Part shown: piece by piece, positions 9,408-21,039 of the stretch
Position numbering within the stretch: position 1 is the stretch's first letter
How the letters are laid out: each line of letters opens with the position of its first letter
Assembly: GCA_963995505.1 (NCBI GenBank)
Contig: OZ023187.1
Span: 6,597,176-6,661,175, forward strand
Direction of reading: 5' to 3'
Source: Hypericum androsaemum
Lineage: Eukaryota; Streptophyta; Magnoliopsida; Malpighiales; Hypericaceae
Length of the DNA stretch: 64,000 nucleotides
The notes under the pieces: generated by a model
Databases searched by the model: none
Told to the model about the DNA's origin: nothing
The model's input: only the letters and a program-made list of their open reading frames with translations
Program-made: the position numbers and the translations under genes

Positions 9408-12400
9408 TCAAGACACCCTGTTGCAAACAGTTTGGTAAAGAGACCGAAGCTGAGTGTTCCATTTCTCTATGGCGTTGAACTTCTTCATTCCTTTTGACCT
9501 GCAAGACATAACCAAATTATCATTACATCGAGAGAACCACGGGTACGCTTTGATATGGACGATGAACCTCCATGATTAACTGGTAAATTATACGGTTTGA
9601 AAAAGTGTAATTAAAATAAGAACAATTACCTGTCACCGCGTTCCAACAGTCTGTTAACTTGATCGATGTGCCCATCTATGCGATTATCCAGTATCAGGGA
9701 AACAATCAACTGCTCAACATCCTTTTCTGGCACATTAAGTTCCTGCATGTCAGACATTAATAAGCGACCTTCACATTTGCTAGGCTAAATGTAGAAATAG
9801 CAATAAGGAAACCGGGATGGACATCTAAAGCATTGCATCCACCTTTGATATGAAAGGAATTCGAATTCTCGTGTAAGGTTTAATAAGCTTCAGAAGCACT
9901 TGGGTTCTGACATTCTTCAGTAAATCCTCGATGTAATTCCGAATGAATGGGTCATCCATAATTGTCCTACGATTACTCTGAAGAAAGCCAAAACAACTTG
10001 GGTTGATACAAATCAAAAGACCATAGCAATACAGCTTAGCAAGCTACTTACCTTAAGGATCTTCTCAAACTCCAGTATTTCATTCCGTTGGTATGCAGCA
10101 ATAAGATTTGTCATGGCCATTATTTCAGGGTCATTTTTGTACCTGTGAGAAGACAACTGTTACAGGTGCACAACTACATAGATAGAAAAAACACGCAAAT
10201 GCAGAATAATGCTTCTTCAGTCCCCAAAAAAGAAATCCAACTCAAATTTAATCTCCATACAATCACTACTCACAACAGTTATACTTAGAATGAGATTTAG
10301 CCACAGCAAGAACTGCTCACTACCGAGCCATACTTCTGTTATATTCATAGCTTTCTCAAACTGAGAAACATCATTTTGCTTTGGAAGTCTATAGTGACTT
10401 GCATAAGTTGCATGGGTGAACTACAGAAGACTAAATTACTTGCAAATATGAAAAAAACCACTGTAAATATTCTTAAAGATACGTCGAACGTACAACTGAA
10501 GAGTCGAAAGCCCCATTAAAATTCATAAAATAGACGAGTAGTCGACGCTACAAAATAATAACGCGAATCGAGCAAGAGAGGGTCTCCTTAATATAAAAAT
10601 TAAGGTTCCACCAAAAAAATATAAAAATTAAGGAAATATATCAATTAAGAACTGATAGGTTCTCCTTAATATAAGCATTAAGGAAATATATCAAATTCAC
10701 TACTTGACAATGTCGGTCGTCATATATTATTGCACAGCCATTGCTTCCAAACAATAAAAAATACAAAATAAATCAGGGGCACTTGAAATGACATTATATC
10801 ATAATTGAAAGGACAAACATAAATCACTTACGGTTTAGCCTCTTGGCCGTCAAATGGGTTAACTTCGGATTCCATTAACATGTTAGCCAAAACCAAGTAT
10901 CTGGCAACAATAAAACAGATTGTCAGATAGTCAAAAGCCAAGAGATGATTGAGTAAGGCTAGAAGCACATTGGTCGATAGAACACTATTAATAAAAAATT
11001 TTGAAAAAAGGTGTGCATGACCTATTCTGGAAATGCATGAATTATTTAGAGACTGAATTATTTTGCAACCTATTGTAGTACCTTGGGAAGCTCGTGTGTG
11101 AAACATTAAAAAATGATGAACAGATTGCTTCCTAACTTATTTTTCAACAAAATGAATTATCTGCCCCCTTACAATTGTGAGCACAAGAAAGCAGCAGAAT
11201 TTGAGTATTTGAAAGAAAGTAATAGAGAGAAAGCTGCTGGCTTACTTTAGGCATTGTATGCGTCTGTGGTTCCCAGCTTCGTCATAGTTCTTAAAAGCTT
11301 CAAAGAAATCTGTTGCAGCCTCGGCCCACTGGCGCTCTGCCATATGCATCTTTCCACCACATTCACGAATTATTCCCATTATCCTTGGATGTGGGATCGC
11401 AGATTTGATAGCAAGAGCTTTTTGATATAGTTGCTATCATGGAAAAAAACCATAAGAATCTTAGAGTCCAATGAAGAGACAGATTTCAGAGAAAACCTGA
11501 TGTCAAATAAAGCCATAGGAGGTTCCTAAAAAAAAAAGGTTAAAGAACCCATAGAATATTCCTCCACATACACAAATATACTTTTTGAAACAGAAACTAG
11601 AAGAAACACTAGAATAGTTTATTGTCTTTATGACAAACTGACGAACTACCTGGCCAACGATTAAGATGGGATGTGATAATTCAAAGTATTACACAATCAG
11701 CTAAGATATTCACTTCCCCTAAGGCTAGACTAAGAACATGACAAAGCAAAGCCAAAAATGAGCATCATTGTTACTTTAAAATGTAATTTATAGTTCAGTG
11801 ACTTCAGTCATTAATTCCAACCGCCAGCAAGGAGAATTAAAAAAACAGGTGAAACAAGCCACAGTAGAAAGTTACCCACACGCATAAAAAACTGAAAGAT
11901 ACCTTCAACTTTTTGTTGTTCTTCGTCTCAGTGTACATTTGAATTTCGATTGCATAAACCTCCAGAAGTTGACTACCTTTCTTTTGATCATCTGTACCAT
12001 CTTCCTTTTGACATGTTTTATGGAGTTCCTTCAGTATCTGATAATATAAGAAAAGTTAATTTCTTGATATCTGCAGATTCAGAAAGATATAATTGGCAAA
12101 GGATGCCAAGAAACAAAATGTCCATACCTTATTCATGCGCCCATATTCGCCCATATCAAACCAGATTTTGCAGAGCTTCAGATTTGTCTTGAACCAAAGC
12201 CTCTGCAGCAAAAAGAAATATGAGTAGATGTTTTTGCCAGTGTGTAAGTTGCCACTAAAGTGAACCAACCTCATTCTTTGCTTCCTCAATAGCCTTTAGA
12301 GTTGTCTGATAAAATTCCTGCAAAAGGCTAAAGTTCTGACTTGCCGAGCCAGAAACAAAATCCATGATGTTGTTTATACATTTTTCACTGTAATTTCGAG

Positions 12401-14516
12401 TGACAGCTGATTTGATATATGTCAACATCTCTCTGTATGCCTCCATCATCTCTTTATACCTCCCCAACCGATAATAGAGCTTCACGGTCTGTTTGAGTGA
12501 TTTGAATCCCCTGAAGACAAGTATAACAGTTGAAAATGGTTACGAATTTATCGGGTAAGGTCTATTTGAAAAAACAAAGAAAGTAAAATGCCAGAGAATA
12601 AGCAACACGTAAAGGAAGAAAAGTAAATAGTCTTAGCTGTTCTAAATTTTGATCATCGATGTAACTGATGAAGGGAGTTTAACAAAGTAGTTTTCTTTCT
12701 GTTGATTGGCAATCAAGCAGTAGGTCATAGCCAGGTTGTTAGTTCTAGCAGGCAAGGGAGTTAGTGGCTAATTGTGCTTGAAAGAAACTTTTTACTCAAC
12801 TGTCACCCATGCTTCGAGCTTGTCTTCAGCTACCAGCTACTGTTTTCAACAAAATTATTCTCTCACTAATATAGATTCCATGATTTGCGAGCACCATATC
12901 ATCACCATTAATTTCTGTAAAATCTCTTATTGATTAAGAGTGAAGATATATCCAATATGTTCCCAAAAAAAAACTCGATCACAAAACTCAGCCAAGTTCA
13001 GTCATGCTTAATTCAAGTAAAAAAAAATCTCAACAGGTGAAAGTTTCGTTGAGTCCACATCATTCAAATTTTCTTAATACAATCAAATGAAATTGGCAAT
13101 AAAACGAGCCGAGTACATAATAGGAAGTTGCATTAAGATTTCTTCGCATGTTGTGGTGTGCTAGGCAGGAATAATACATCATTGATAATGAAAATGCCAA
13201 AAAAAAGGGTTCCGAACCAATGGAAGTATAATAATATTATAATAAACAAGTTTTGTATATTTAGCGCAGATAAAAAGGTGCCTCACCACTCTGCTTTCTC
13301 CGGTTCCATCCTAACTACTTCAGCAAAACCTTCGAGTGCTCCTTCTGGATCAGTTTCAACCAACCCTTCAATAAGAGGAAAGAAAATAAAGTGTCAAAAA
13401 ACTTGATGAAGAAAATAAGAGGAAACAATTTCATGATCTCCGGTTCCTGCATGAGACACCTCCAAACAAGTAACAAGATTGGCATGAATTCTGAGGAAAA
13501 ATCTTGAACGGCTAATGAATTAGACAAGATGCCAACATGTACATGATGCAGGGTGAAATTGGTGCAAGAGAGGATAATCCAATTTGCAGTTAGGAATTAA
13601 TTAACAAGGAAGCAGGATATTCACTGGTATGAACATGAAAAGGGCCAGAGGAGAAATGCCATTAAAGGACGCAAAGACAACGAATCACTAAGAAAAAGTG
13701 ACATTGTGTACTTAAAAAGCCAAACAATGCCTGCAAGAATTAGGCTTCTTGTCGGACCTCAAACATTACACTATGTGAAGAAGCAAGACAACCTTTGACA
13801 CAAAAGCAGCCAACAGCAGCTAAACTGCTCTCGAAGGGCATTTGGCCTGATATCACAAGGCATCTACGAATTGACAGAGGTCGAAGGTTCAATCCTTGAC
13901 AGGTGTAAAATTTACTTTTATAAAAAACAGCTAAATTGCTTTTCTGTATCTAGAGAAGTACACAATGAGAAATACACTATTCCTATAAGGTCAATACAGC
14001 CGAAGAAGAGCAGTTGAATGGCATGCAGTTCAGAATCTCCTTCACTCATGCCGGCTATATCCACGAGGAAGAAACCCTTCATCTCGACCAATCTATATAC
14101 TATCCTTTAATCTTGCAGATGCAGACCAAACAGATCTTTTTCGATCATAGCACCCCCCAGGCCCTAGCCCCTCCACTTATCTTCCTCAACTCTCCTCGTA
14201 TTCTTAAACCCCAAATTCAATCTGCAGCGAGCGAAACCACAAACACCAAACCCTAATAGGAAACCATAATAGGAACAAAAAAGGAACCTTTGGAATTGTA
14301 GTACTGGTTCTCAATATCAACGTCCTGCTCTTCGGGCTCCTCGTCCGAGTACTCGAACCCGTAATCCTCCATGTCCGCGTCTACACCCAAAAAAAAAAAA
14401 ACGCACGCATCATCACCAACCATCACTAAAACCTAAAATTAAACTACCAATAAAAAAAACAAAAGAAAAAAGAGAGAGAGGAAGGAACATAATCACCGGA
14501 AGTTACCTGATCCCAT
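9408..14516 (-). CDS. CSN2: COP9 signalosome complex subunit 2
   Basis: CSN2 is a PCI-domain scaffold of the nuclear COP9 signalosome, which removes NEDD8 from cullins. In Arabidopsis it is FUS12. Twelve exons with GT-AG borders and consistent phase were read on the minus strand: 14516-14507, 14380-14288, 13365-13287, 12510-12270, 12202-12128, 12037-11903, 11433-11246, 10900-10832, 10142-10052, 9977-9843, 9742-9630 and 9498-9408. They total 1320 nt, or 439 codons plus stop, the length I recall for the Arabidopsis protein. Diagnostic stretches are [86 protein letters not shown] and the C-terminal NTQLRSLYQ. The first coding exon is only 10 nt. No premature stop or frameshift is seen. The gene reads as functional and lies 1.2 kb downstream of PAG1 in the same orientation. 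Confidence 0.96.
13830..13927 (+). mobile_element. Short tRNA-derived SINE in CSN2 intron 2
   Basis: The 98-bp body has a TGGCCTGATAT box-A-like part and GGTTCAATCC, a good Pol III B box, and ends in a T/A-rich tail. The 13-bp flanks CAGCTAAACTGCT (13817-13829) and CAGCTAAATTGCT (13928-13940) differ at one base, as expected for a target-primed insertion. It is in the intron, opposite to the gene. I do not know the SINE family. Confidence 0.68.
14248..14256 (+). promoter_or_regulatory. Telo-box in CSN2 second intron
   Basis: An exact AAACCCTAA lies about 30 bp into the intron after exon 2. The motif is frequent near the 5' ends of plant housekeeping genes; function here is untested. Confidence 0.4.
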
Positions 14517-15728
14517 TTCGAAGAGGAGAACAAGGATCGCGAGTAGGGGAAGAGGATCGGCCTTTTCTTTTTCTTTTTCTTTTTCCTTTCCTTTGGTCTT
14601 TTATAATTTTTAGTGCTTCTTCCGCGTTTTATCTGTCCCACTAGCTTGTAATGTTTTCGTGCAAGGTCACGCCGTTTTTTTTTTAAATATGAACCCTAAT
14701 TTTTTTATTTATCATGGAAGAGAATGGGTACATTGAGGTAAATTCACCGTCTTAATATTATCCAATTATACATCAGCACAAGAGCGGAAACGGACATCTG
14801 ACAGGATATGGTCATGTGAAATCGTGAGAGCCTACTTTGATAGGCATTCGCAAGACAATTACCCTCTCTCCACGTATGCTGAATGCAGATTTTCCAATCT
14901 CCGAAAATCAGCTCCTTGGTTCGGTGAACAAAGGTCGAGAACGGGTGGTCTAGGGAGACATCCTGCCCAACGCAAAGGATGACGAGGGACAGTGAGGGAT
15001 GTACAATGATCAATGCCTCTGGAAAAACCACATACCTTCAGAGTCGCGAACAACACCTCCTGCACCTGGCCAGTCACGTCGTTTATTTTTTAATTTCGGT
15101 TTTCAGAATTGAGCACGTCAATATATACGATTTGCGTCTTGATTATTGGTCCAAGTCTCTTGTTCCGGTAACAATAGTTTCTTCACTATATACACTAGTA
15201 GATAAGAGATTGTTATAACTTCACCAAAATTTTCGAGTTTGTTTCTCGTGTACAAGCTTTTTTTGCCTCCCTAGTCCCTACGCTAATTTGAGGTTTCAAT
15301 GCACTAATGACAGATCTCATGTATTTTATATGGCATCTAAACCACTAAATCATATCACCACCGGTTTTACTTTATCCTTAGATAATACTCGGATGAGTCT
15401 AAAATTGCACAAACTAGCATGTCCTAGTTGCAGCTGCACAGGGGCGCGATCCCAATCGACATGGCTAAGATAACAGAAGTTCAGTTCAGTTTAAGCACCT
15501 CAAGGAAACACAACCACGAACCATTTCAAAATGAGCAAAATCTGCCTCTAATACGCCTACGCTTGTGAACGATAATAAAATCGCACATTAAGCAGGCATA
15601 CATCACAGCCCAACACAGTTTCGGAAAGGAATGGCGGAAGATGGCGATACAAAGAAACAGTAGCCTCCTGCAATGAGAAGATGGTGATTGAAACAGAGTA
15701 ATTTCCTGAATTCCTGCTCTCTATGACT
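14517..15728. other. CSN2 promoter region and PAG1 3' flank
   Basis: This is the gap between the CSN2 start codon and the PAG1 stop codon. Near CSN2 it has a purine/pyrimidine-rich leader (14520-14600). It contains a LINE-type RNase H relic at 14853-15075. The rest (15080-15728) shows nothing recognisable except the expected PAG1 3' UTR. Confidence 0.5.
14853..15075 (-). pseudogene. RNase H-like (RVT_3) fragment, probably LINE-derived
   Basis: Minus-strand frames contain GQVQEV..GFSRGIDH-type text, then HPFSTFVHRTKELIFGDWK and IQHTWREGNCLANA. This resembles the plant RNase H-like domain of non-LTR retrotransposons (…DW…I.H..REGN..AD.LA…). A frame change separates the two halves. No reverse transcriptase or poly(A) tail is attached. 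An alternative source is a host RNase H-like pseudogene. Confidence 0.6.
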
Positions 15729-18700
15729 TTAGTCAGCATCCATTTCTTCAAGCGCAGTCCTCGCAGCAGCTTTGGCCTCCTCTAAGAGTTCATCGGGAAC
15801 CTGCATCCAGAGAGTGATAATCAACATAAAGCACACCCGTCGAAATGGCAGCTTCCATGAATTAATTTACACCATCAAAATTTGAATTGATGTTTATTAT
15901 ATATCCAACTTCCCATTTGCTCATCATTCATTTCTTTTTTTAAACAGGGAAGGATGGATGCAACTGAAAAATACCTTCTCGTGCTGTCTCTTTGATTCAT
16001 CACAAACCCAGCTCATCTCCAGCTCAAAAGCTTTGTCTTTAGCTTCGTCATGTACTTTATAAATACTGAATAAGAGCAGAAGACCTCAGGTGAGTCCACG
16101 ATTACTATAAGGTATTAATTCTCCAACTGTTTATCAAGCAACATTCTCCGGTTAAGGTCATCCCACAAAGATTCATTTCTCTTATCGACATTGTAACTTC
16201 AATGGAATACTACCATAAGCAACAACCGAATAAAGTCTCATCAATAGACTCTAAAAGGGAACCAAGCAGGAGCAATTAAACAGGAGCAAAAACAAACATT
16301 TGACTAGATTAAACTACTGTAGAGATCTGCTACTCCATTTTATGGCAGTTTTCAAAACCTGAGATATAAAAACATCAAAATTCTAGACACTAAGAGCACA
16401 CACAAACTAACCAAAACCACATGACCTTCAGACACAGTGCTCATGCAATGCAAGAATGAGGCCTCATTAGCACCCATGCGTTCCAATCAGCCATGTTTTA
16501 AAGGCCCCCAACAAGAGTACAGTAAAGCATGCAGATATAGCCAAATATGAGGCACTACTACTTGCCATCTTTCGAAAGGAAAGGAGAGTAGTGCATACAA
16601 GAAACTGAGAAAAAGGAACGAAAGTACTAAAAGGCTAGCAGCACTCACAGTTTGGCTACTTCAATAACCCCCTCCCGGCAAGTCATTTCAGAAAGCTTTA
16701 ACTTCTCAATTTCTCTGCAGACATCAAATGCCTTGCAAGTATTAGTAAATGCATCATCACCCAGAGGTTGTTCACAACAATAACTTGTTGGTTTAGAGCG
16801 TGTAAGTGTCTGGAATACCGCCTACATCTTGTAAATGTTCTTGTTCCTATTTATTCTTCATACATTAGTGGTACATTTATAGGCAACTTGATACCGGAAG
16901 TTGCAGAGAAGTTCCAGAAGTTGTAAATAAGATTGAAGGCGGTTTAAAGATGGTTGGAGTTGTGGATAAATTGAAGATGGTTAGAAGGAAGAAGAGCAGC
17001 TGCAGCGGTTGCTTTCCGCATTGCCTATCACATCAGTTTCAGAGGGAGGGAGGGAGCGAGAGAGAGAGAGAGCAAACTACTAATTTTGGTAATGCCACAA
17101 ACTTACAATAATGTCAATAGGTAAAACAAACTTCTTAATTAGCATATGATAATATGATATGTAGCTTACGTCTTAGCAGCCTGCTTTCCCTTCCCTATCG
17201 CAGCACCAAAATATTTCTGTATTTTTTACCAGGATGAAAAGATGATACAAGTCAAAAAGAATAGCAGGTAAATAATGCTTGTAGGAAATTGAAAACAGGC
17301 AATCCTGATGCATCAAGAAGTCAATAACGCAAGTGATACCATCATAGAATAATTAGCTGTGAAAGAGCTAGTGCTGCAAAAGTAAACTTACATAAGAGAT
17401 ACCAGATGGTTCAATCATGTACAATTGTGGTCCATCTCTGTCATAACCACCAAGGATCACCCCGCAACCGAAGGGCCTGCAAAAGCCAAGTGCTCTTATA
17501 GTCTTTTTCTAACAAGTATATGAATTGGTGTGTTGGGTAGTATCTGCAGCTAGTTTGGCTGTACCTTAACCACCAGTAAAGAGTGCATAGATGCACATAA
17601 CTCGCAACACGTCCAGCTAATTCCTTAACTGGAATAGGCTCACCATAGACACTGCAATATGTCGACAAAGCAACCGCAATTGAAGTTGAAAGTTAAGAAT
17701 ATTGATGCCTGTAGAGGACTTTAGAGTAAAGGGGAAAAAAATATGAAACTTAAAGAACTCAATTGGAAGGAACAGAAAAGCTTGTAGAAATGATAGGAAA
17801 GAAACGAGAAGAAAATAGTTCATCAACATGATTTCACTCTCAGCCAAAAAACGACTACAAACTAAATCAACAGTAAAAGTAAAGCCGGTTTACATTATCA
17901 ATGAAAAATTGTACTAAATAGCAAATGAACATCAAACTCAATATCCGAAGTAGAAATAGTATAGGCATGCTGAAGATGGCAAACCTTTCATAATTAGCGG
18001 CCTCACTCTTTGCTCGTGCAACAATTTGTCTTCCATCGGCAGCTAAACCAGCAACAGACTACAAACAAAGTACATTGAGAACAGATATGTTAGGCCCATC
18101 ACATAAAGAAGAGACTAAGGGCCATTGGCTGATGTGCACGACTCTAGTCATAAGGTGAAATTTCCTTGGTGAAAATTATGCACCTATATAAGAAACAAGA
18201 GGGAGTTCATACAACAAGGAAAAGTTCCCATCAGATGAAGCACGACAGATAAGTGAACCTACTTGAAGATAGAAATCACTAGTTATAGCAACGTCGTGAT
18301 GCTCTTCGACCCAAATAACTCACAATAACACCCACATGCTTTATCAGATCGGTAACCCCATCCTTGTGCACGAGCACTATGTTAGTCCAATGTGCATCCA
18401 AGATGAATATCACTAGTTGTTATAAGCCTACAAACTTAACGAGAACCACCAAGCACCCGGAGGGTGATTTAACAGTGAAGGCATCAGGCAGTACGTTTCA
18501 CAAATCAGTCTACGAATTAACTGCCAAAAAAACCACGAGGGTGAATCAAAGTAAATACCATGCCAGAATGCCGATGCACAGCGTGGATTCTCCTATTAGA
18601 ACCCGGTAACATCATCTTCGACGCAATCAACTTCTCCACACCCTAAAACGAAACGAAAACGCAGCGAATCATCGAAGTCCAGTAATCCGAAAGCCCCGCA

Positions 18701-18991
18701 GTAATAGAAAACGGGAGCTCACCATTACAACCCCGTCCTTGCATCGTATTCCAATAACAGTCCTGCAAAAAGAGGAAAAAAATAAAGAATAAGCCCCCAA
18801 ACCCTAACCCTAACCCTAATTCTCCCTGCCAGATTCCAACTATACTGAAACTAATTAAGAAGGAGGAGAAAGGGAGGGGGGGCCCACCCGCTGTTATCGA
18901 CGGCCTTAGCGGCGTACTCGATCTGGAAGACGCGGCCGTCGGGGGAGAACGTCGTCACCGACAGATCGTACCCTGTCCCTATGCTACTCAT
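15729..18991 (-). CDS. PAG1: 20S proteasome subunit alpha type-3
   Basis: This is a structural alpha-ring subunit of the 20S proteasome, in nucleus and cytosol. Ten exons with GT-AG borders were read on the minus strand: 18991-18888, 18762-18723, 18642-18559, 18058-17985, 17651-17565, 17476-17392, 17216-17170, 16714-16649, 16065-15975 and 15800-15729. They total 750 nt and give 249 residues, the length I recall for Arabidopsis PAG1. The N-terminus has the alpha-subunit signature [13 protein letters not shown] and FQIEYA. Further family text is [76 protein letters not shown] and the acidic end ALEEMDAD. The frame is uninterrupted. It reads as functional and lies upstream of CSN2 on the same strand. 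Confidence 0.96.
18799..18820 (+). promoter_or_regulatory. Telo-box array in PAG1 first intron
   Basis: Three contiguous telomere-like units (AAACCCTAACCC followed by TAACCCTAAT) lie in the first intron, about 170 bp from the start codon. Telo-boxes near the 5' end are common in plant ribosomal and proteasome genes. The role here is inferred. Confidence 0.5.
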
Positions 18992-19255
18992 CTTCTCCTC
19001 CTTCTTCTTCTTCTTCTTCTTCTTGACTTTTGTTTTTGATTTTCCTTTTTCTTCGGCTCTAAAGAAGAAAAGTTTTCTTCCATCTCAAGCCAGGGGAAGC
19101 CCAGTTGATGGTTGTGGACTTGGGCCGGAGGGTTTTGTTCTGGGCCAAGAGTTTTCGGGCCTCCTCTTGGCGCAAACTAAACCCGACGGGATAAAAGACA
19201 CTCGCGATCATAACAGGGCTAGGGTCTTATAAATTAGATCTAATCCTCTTGGAAG
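18992..19255 (-). promoter_or_regulatory. PAG1 5' leader and upstream region
   Basis: Immediately upstream of the ATG is a (TTC)n run (about 19000-19025 on the plus strand, GAA on the sense strand), a common plant 5' UTR microsatellite. It ends at the TSD of the hAT-like element. Confidence 0.45.
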
Positions 19256-19960
19256 CATGGTTTTAAAATCCGGCCCAGAGCTACGACCCAGAATTCTTAC
19301 CGTTTTTTGGGTCGGCCGGTCGGACAAAAAATATTTTAATATTTTAAATTATATATATATATATAGGTTAAAATAGACTTATTTTTTATTAAAAAAAGTA
19401 AACTTAATTTTTTATCTTTCCACTTTATAAATCTACTTTTTTATTACTTTATAAACTTGTCAAATCAACTTTTTTTTTTCGAAAACTACCAAAAAAAGCC
19501 AATTTCGCCCATTTTTGTACGAACCGGGTTCGACCGGTCAAGGTGGACCTCAAAATCGGCCGATCCGACCAGATTTGGTCCGGTTAGTACAGATCCCAGT
19601 CAAAAGCCTAAAAACGACCCGATCTTGTGCCCGTTTTGTGGTCCAACCGGTCGGACCACGTTTTTTAAAACCATGTTTGGAAGTCAACTCACGAGTGTTA
19701 AATGTTGAACTTTCTAATTGAATGTAGTTATAACTTATTTGTCGAAAGAGGGAAATATAATTGCTCTAACCTTCCGTGGGGTGGGTTGGGTTTTCGATTA
19801 AAAGAAAAGAAAAGAAACCGGAAGGGATAAAAGATACTCGTGATCATTAATTTTTTATAAATTCAAGTTCTGTTCAATAAAAAAATGAATAGGGTCTTAT
19901 AAATTAGCACTAATTCTCTTGAAAAGTCGACTCACAGGTGTTAAATGTTGAACTTTCGTG
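19184..19960. repeat. Imperfect direct duplication; copy 2 is an empty site
   Basis: GGGATAAAAGACACTCGCG, GGGTCTTATAAATTAG and GTGTTAAATGTTGAACTTTC in 19187-19255 plus 19684-19715 recur at about 19827-19960. The first copy is split by the hAT-like element 19256-19675. The second copy runs through the corresponding site (CTCTTGAAAAGTCGACTCAC) uninterrupted. Confidence 0.65.
19256..19675. mobile_element. hAT-like MITE, 420 bp
   Basis: TIR CATGGTTTTAAAA is perfect on both ends. Flanks CTTGGAAG (19248-19255) and TTTGGAAG (19676-19683) form an 8-bp TSD with one mismatch. The unoccupied paralogous site at about 19910-19930 supports the borders. GGCCGGTCGGAC- and CCGGTCGGACC-type dyads lie near both ends. 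There is no coding capacity. Confidence 0.75.
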
Positions 19961-20560
19961 GGTTGGGTTTTCGATTAAAAAAACTAAGTATAATCTCATT
20001 GAAAGTTGGACTTGTTATACTTTTCAAAGTTGGAGTTTAACTGCACACAAGTACACTATATATTATTCTGAAGCCTCAAGAAAGTACCCCTACATATTTA
20101 ATCCATCAGATTACTGACACTATAATCTTTCAGGGTTTGATTTCGTTAATCGAATTTAGGAATGACAAAAAAAATCACACACGTCATGGATCTGCCCATA
20201 TCATAACCTCCGCGACTCTAAGGGTTTTTTGGTGTATTGGTCAATTTTTAAATTTAGGGTCGGATGTCTTGATATAGTTTATATAGATTAATATCTTAAC
20301 CCTATTCAAAGGCCTACAAACAAGTGAGATTCTATCCTAAGACTTGTTTTATCGGTGATCGGGGGTGATCGATCACCGCAACAGCAATTGATTGACCGTG
20401 TGCGCAAGGAAATTCATTCGTTCAGCCGTCTGGCATGAAAAAAAAAGTTAAGCACGGCTTGGGCCACTCTCAGTCAAGAAATACTTAAAGTAACTGCAGC
20501 AAGCAGTTTGAGCATCGATTTTCTTTCTTTATATTTTAAAAATTATAGGGGGATCCCTTC
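19684..20560. other. Non-coding stretch with duplicated flank sequence
   Basis: The first 280 bp belong to the duplication described at 19184-19960. From about 19960 to 20560 I recognise no gene, RNA or transposon terminus. Confidence 0.4.
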
Positions 20561-20574
20561 AATGATACCAATGA

Positions 20575-20690
20575 TACCTAGGAATAACAAGAAAAATTCC
20601 AGCAGCTACCATAGTAGCTGCATGTATCAAAGCCGAAATAGGAGTAGGCCCTTCCATGGCATTTGGTAACCAGATATGAAGATAAAAAAG
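20575..20690 (-). pseudogene. ndhF: ndhF fragment (plastid origin)
   Basis: The minus strand reads [20 protein letters not shown] followed by [11 protein letters not shown]. This is the core of plastid NADH dehydrogenase subunit 5, with MVAAGIFLV favouring ndhF over mitochondrial nad5. The frame is lost on both sides. It covers about 35 of more than 700 residues. Confidence 0.75.
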
Positions 20691-20879
20691 CAGGCCCCTT
20701 TTCTTCTAAGAACAGACTCCGAGGGTCAGCTAATTCAATTAGCGAATCTTCATGATTCAATACCGTTACTATATAGATGGATCTCAGTGTGAAAGACCTA
20801 TCGCTGGCTAATTCATAGCTAGAGCCAAAGAATGTGAACTGTACAAGTTAACAATTGAAATAAGCTACAAAGGATGGCA

Positions 20880-21038
20880 AAAAATCTAGGCATGAGGGAT
20901 CCCCCAATTGGATCATCTTATCCTTTTTTTCCAAAAAAGGTGTTATATGCTAGACGCGCTCAATTGGGCAAATTTTTTGAATTAGATCGTGCTACTTTGA
21001 AATCCGATGGTATTTTTCGTAGCAGTCCAAAGGGGTGG
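20880..21038 (+). pseudogene. psbB: psbB (CP47) fragment (plastid origin)
   Basis: The text [19 protein letters not shown], then [12 protein letters not shown], is the C-terminal region of the photosystem II CP47 protein. Substitutions from the usual GEIFELDR and RSSPRGWFTF are visible. The similarity stops at 21038, and homology to a Harbinger left arm follows immediately. Confidence 0.8.
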
Positions 21039-21039
21039 C

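Noticed and set aside
14444..14641. Lys-rich minus-strand frame upstream of CSN2
   Set aside because: Low-complexity leader sequence overlapping the CSN2 5' UTR.
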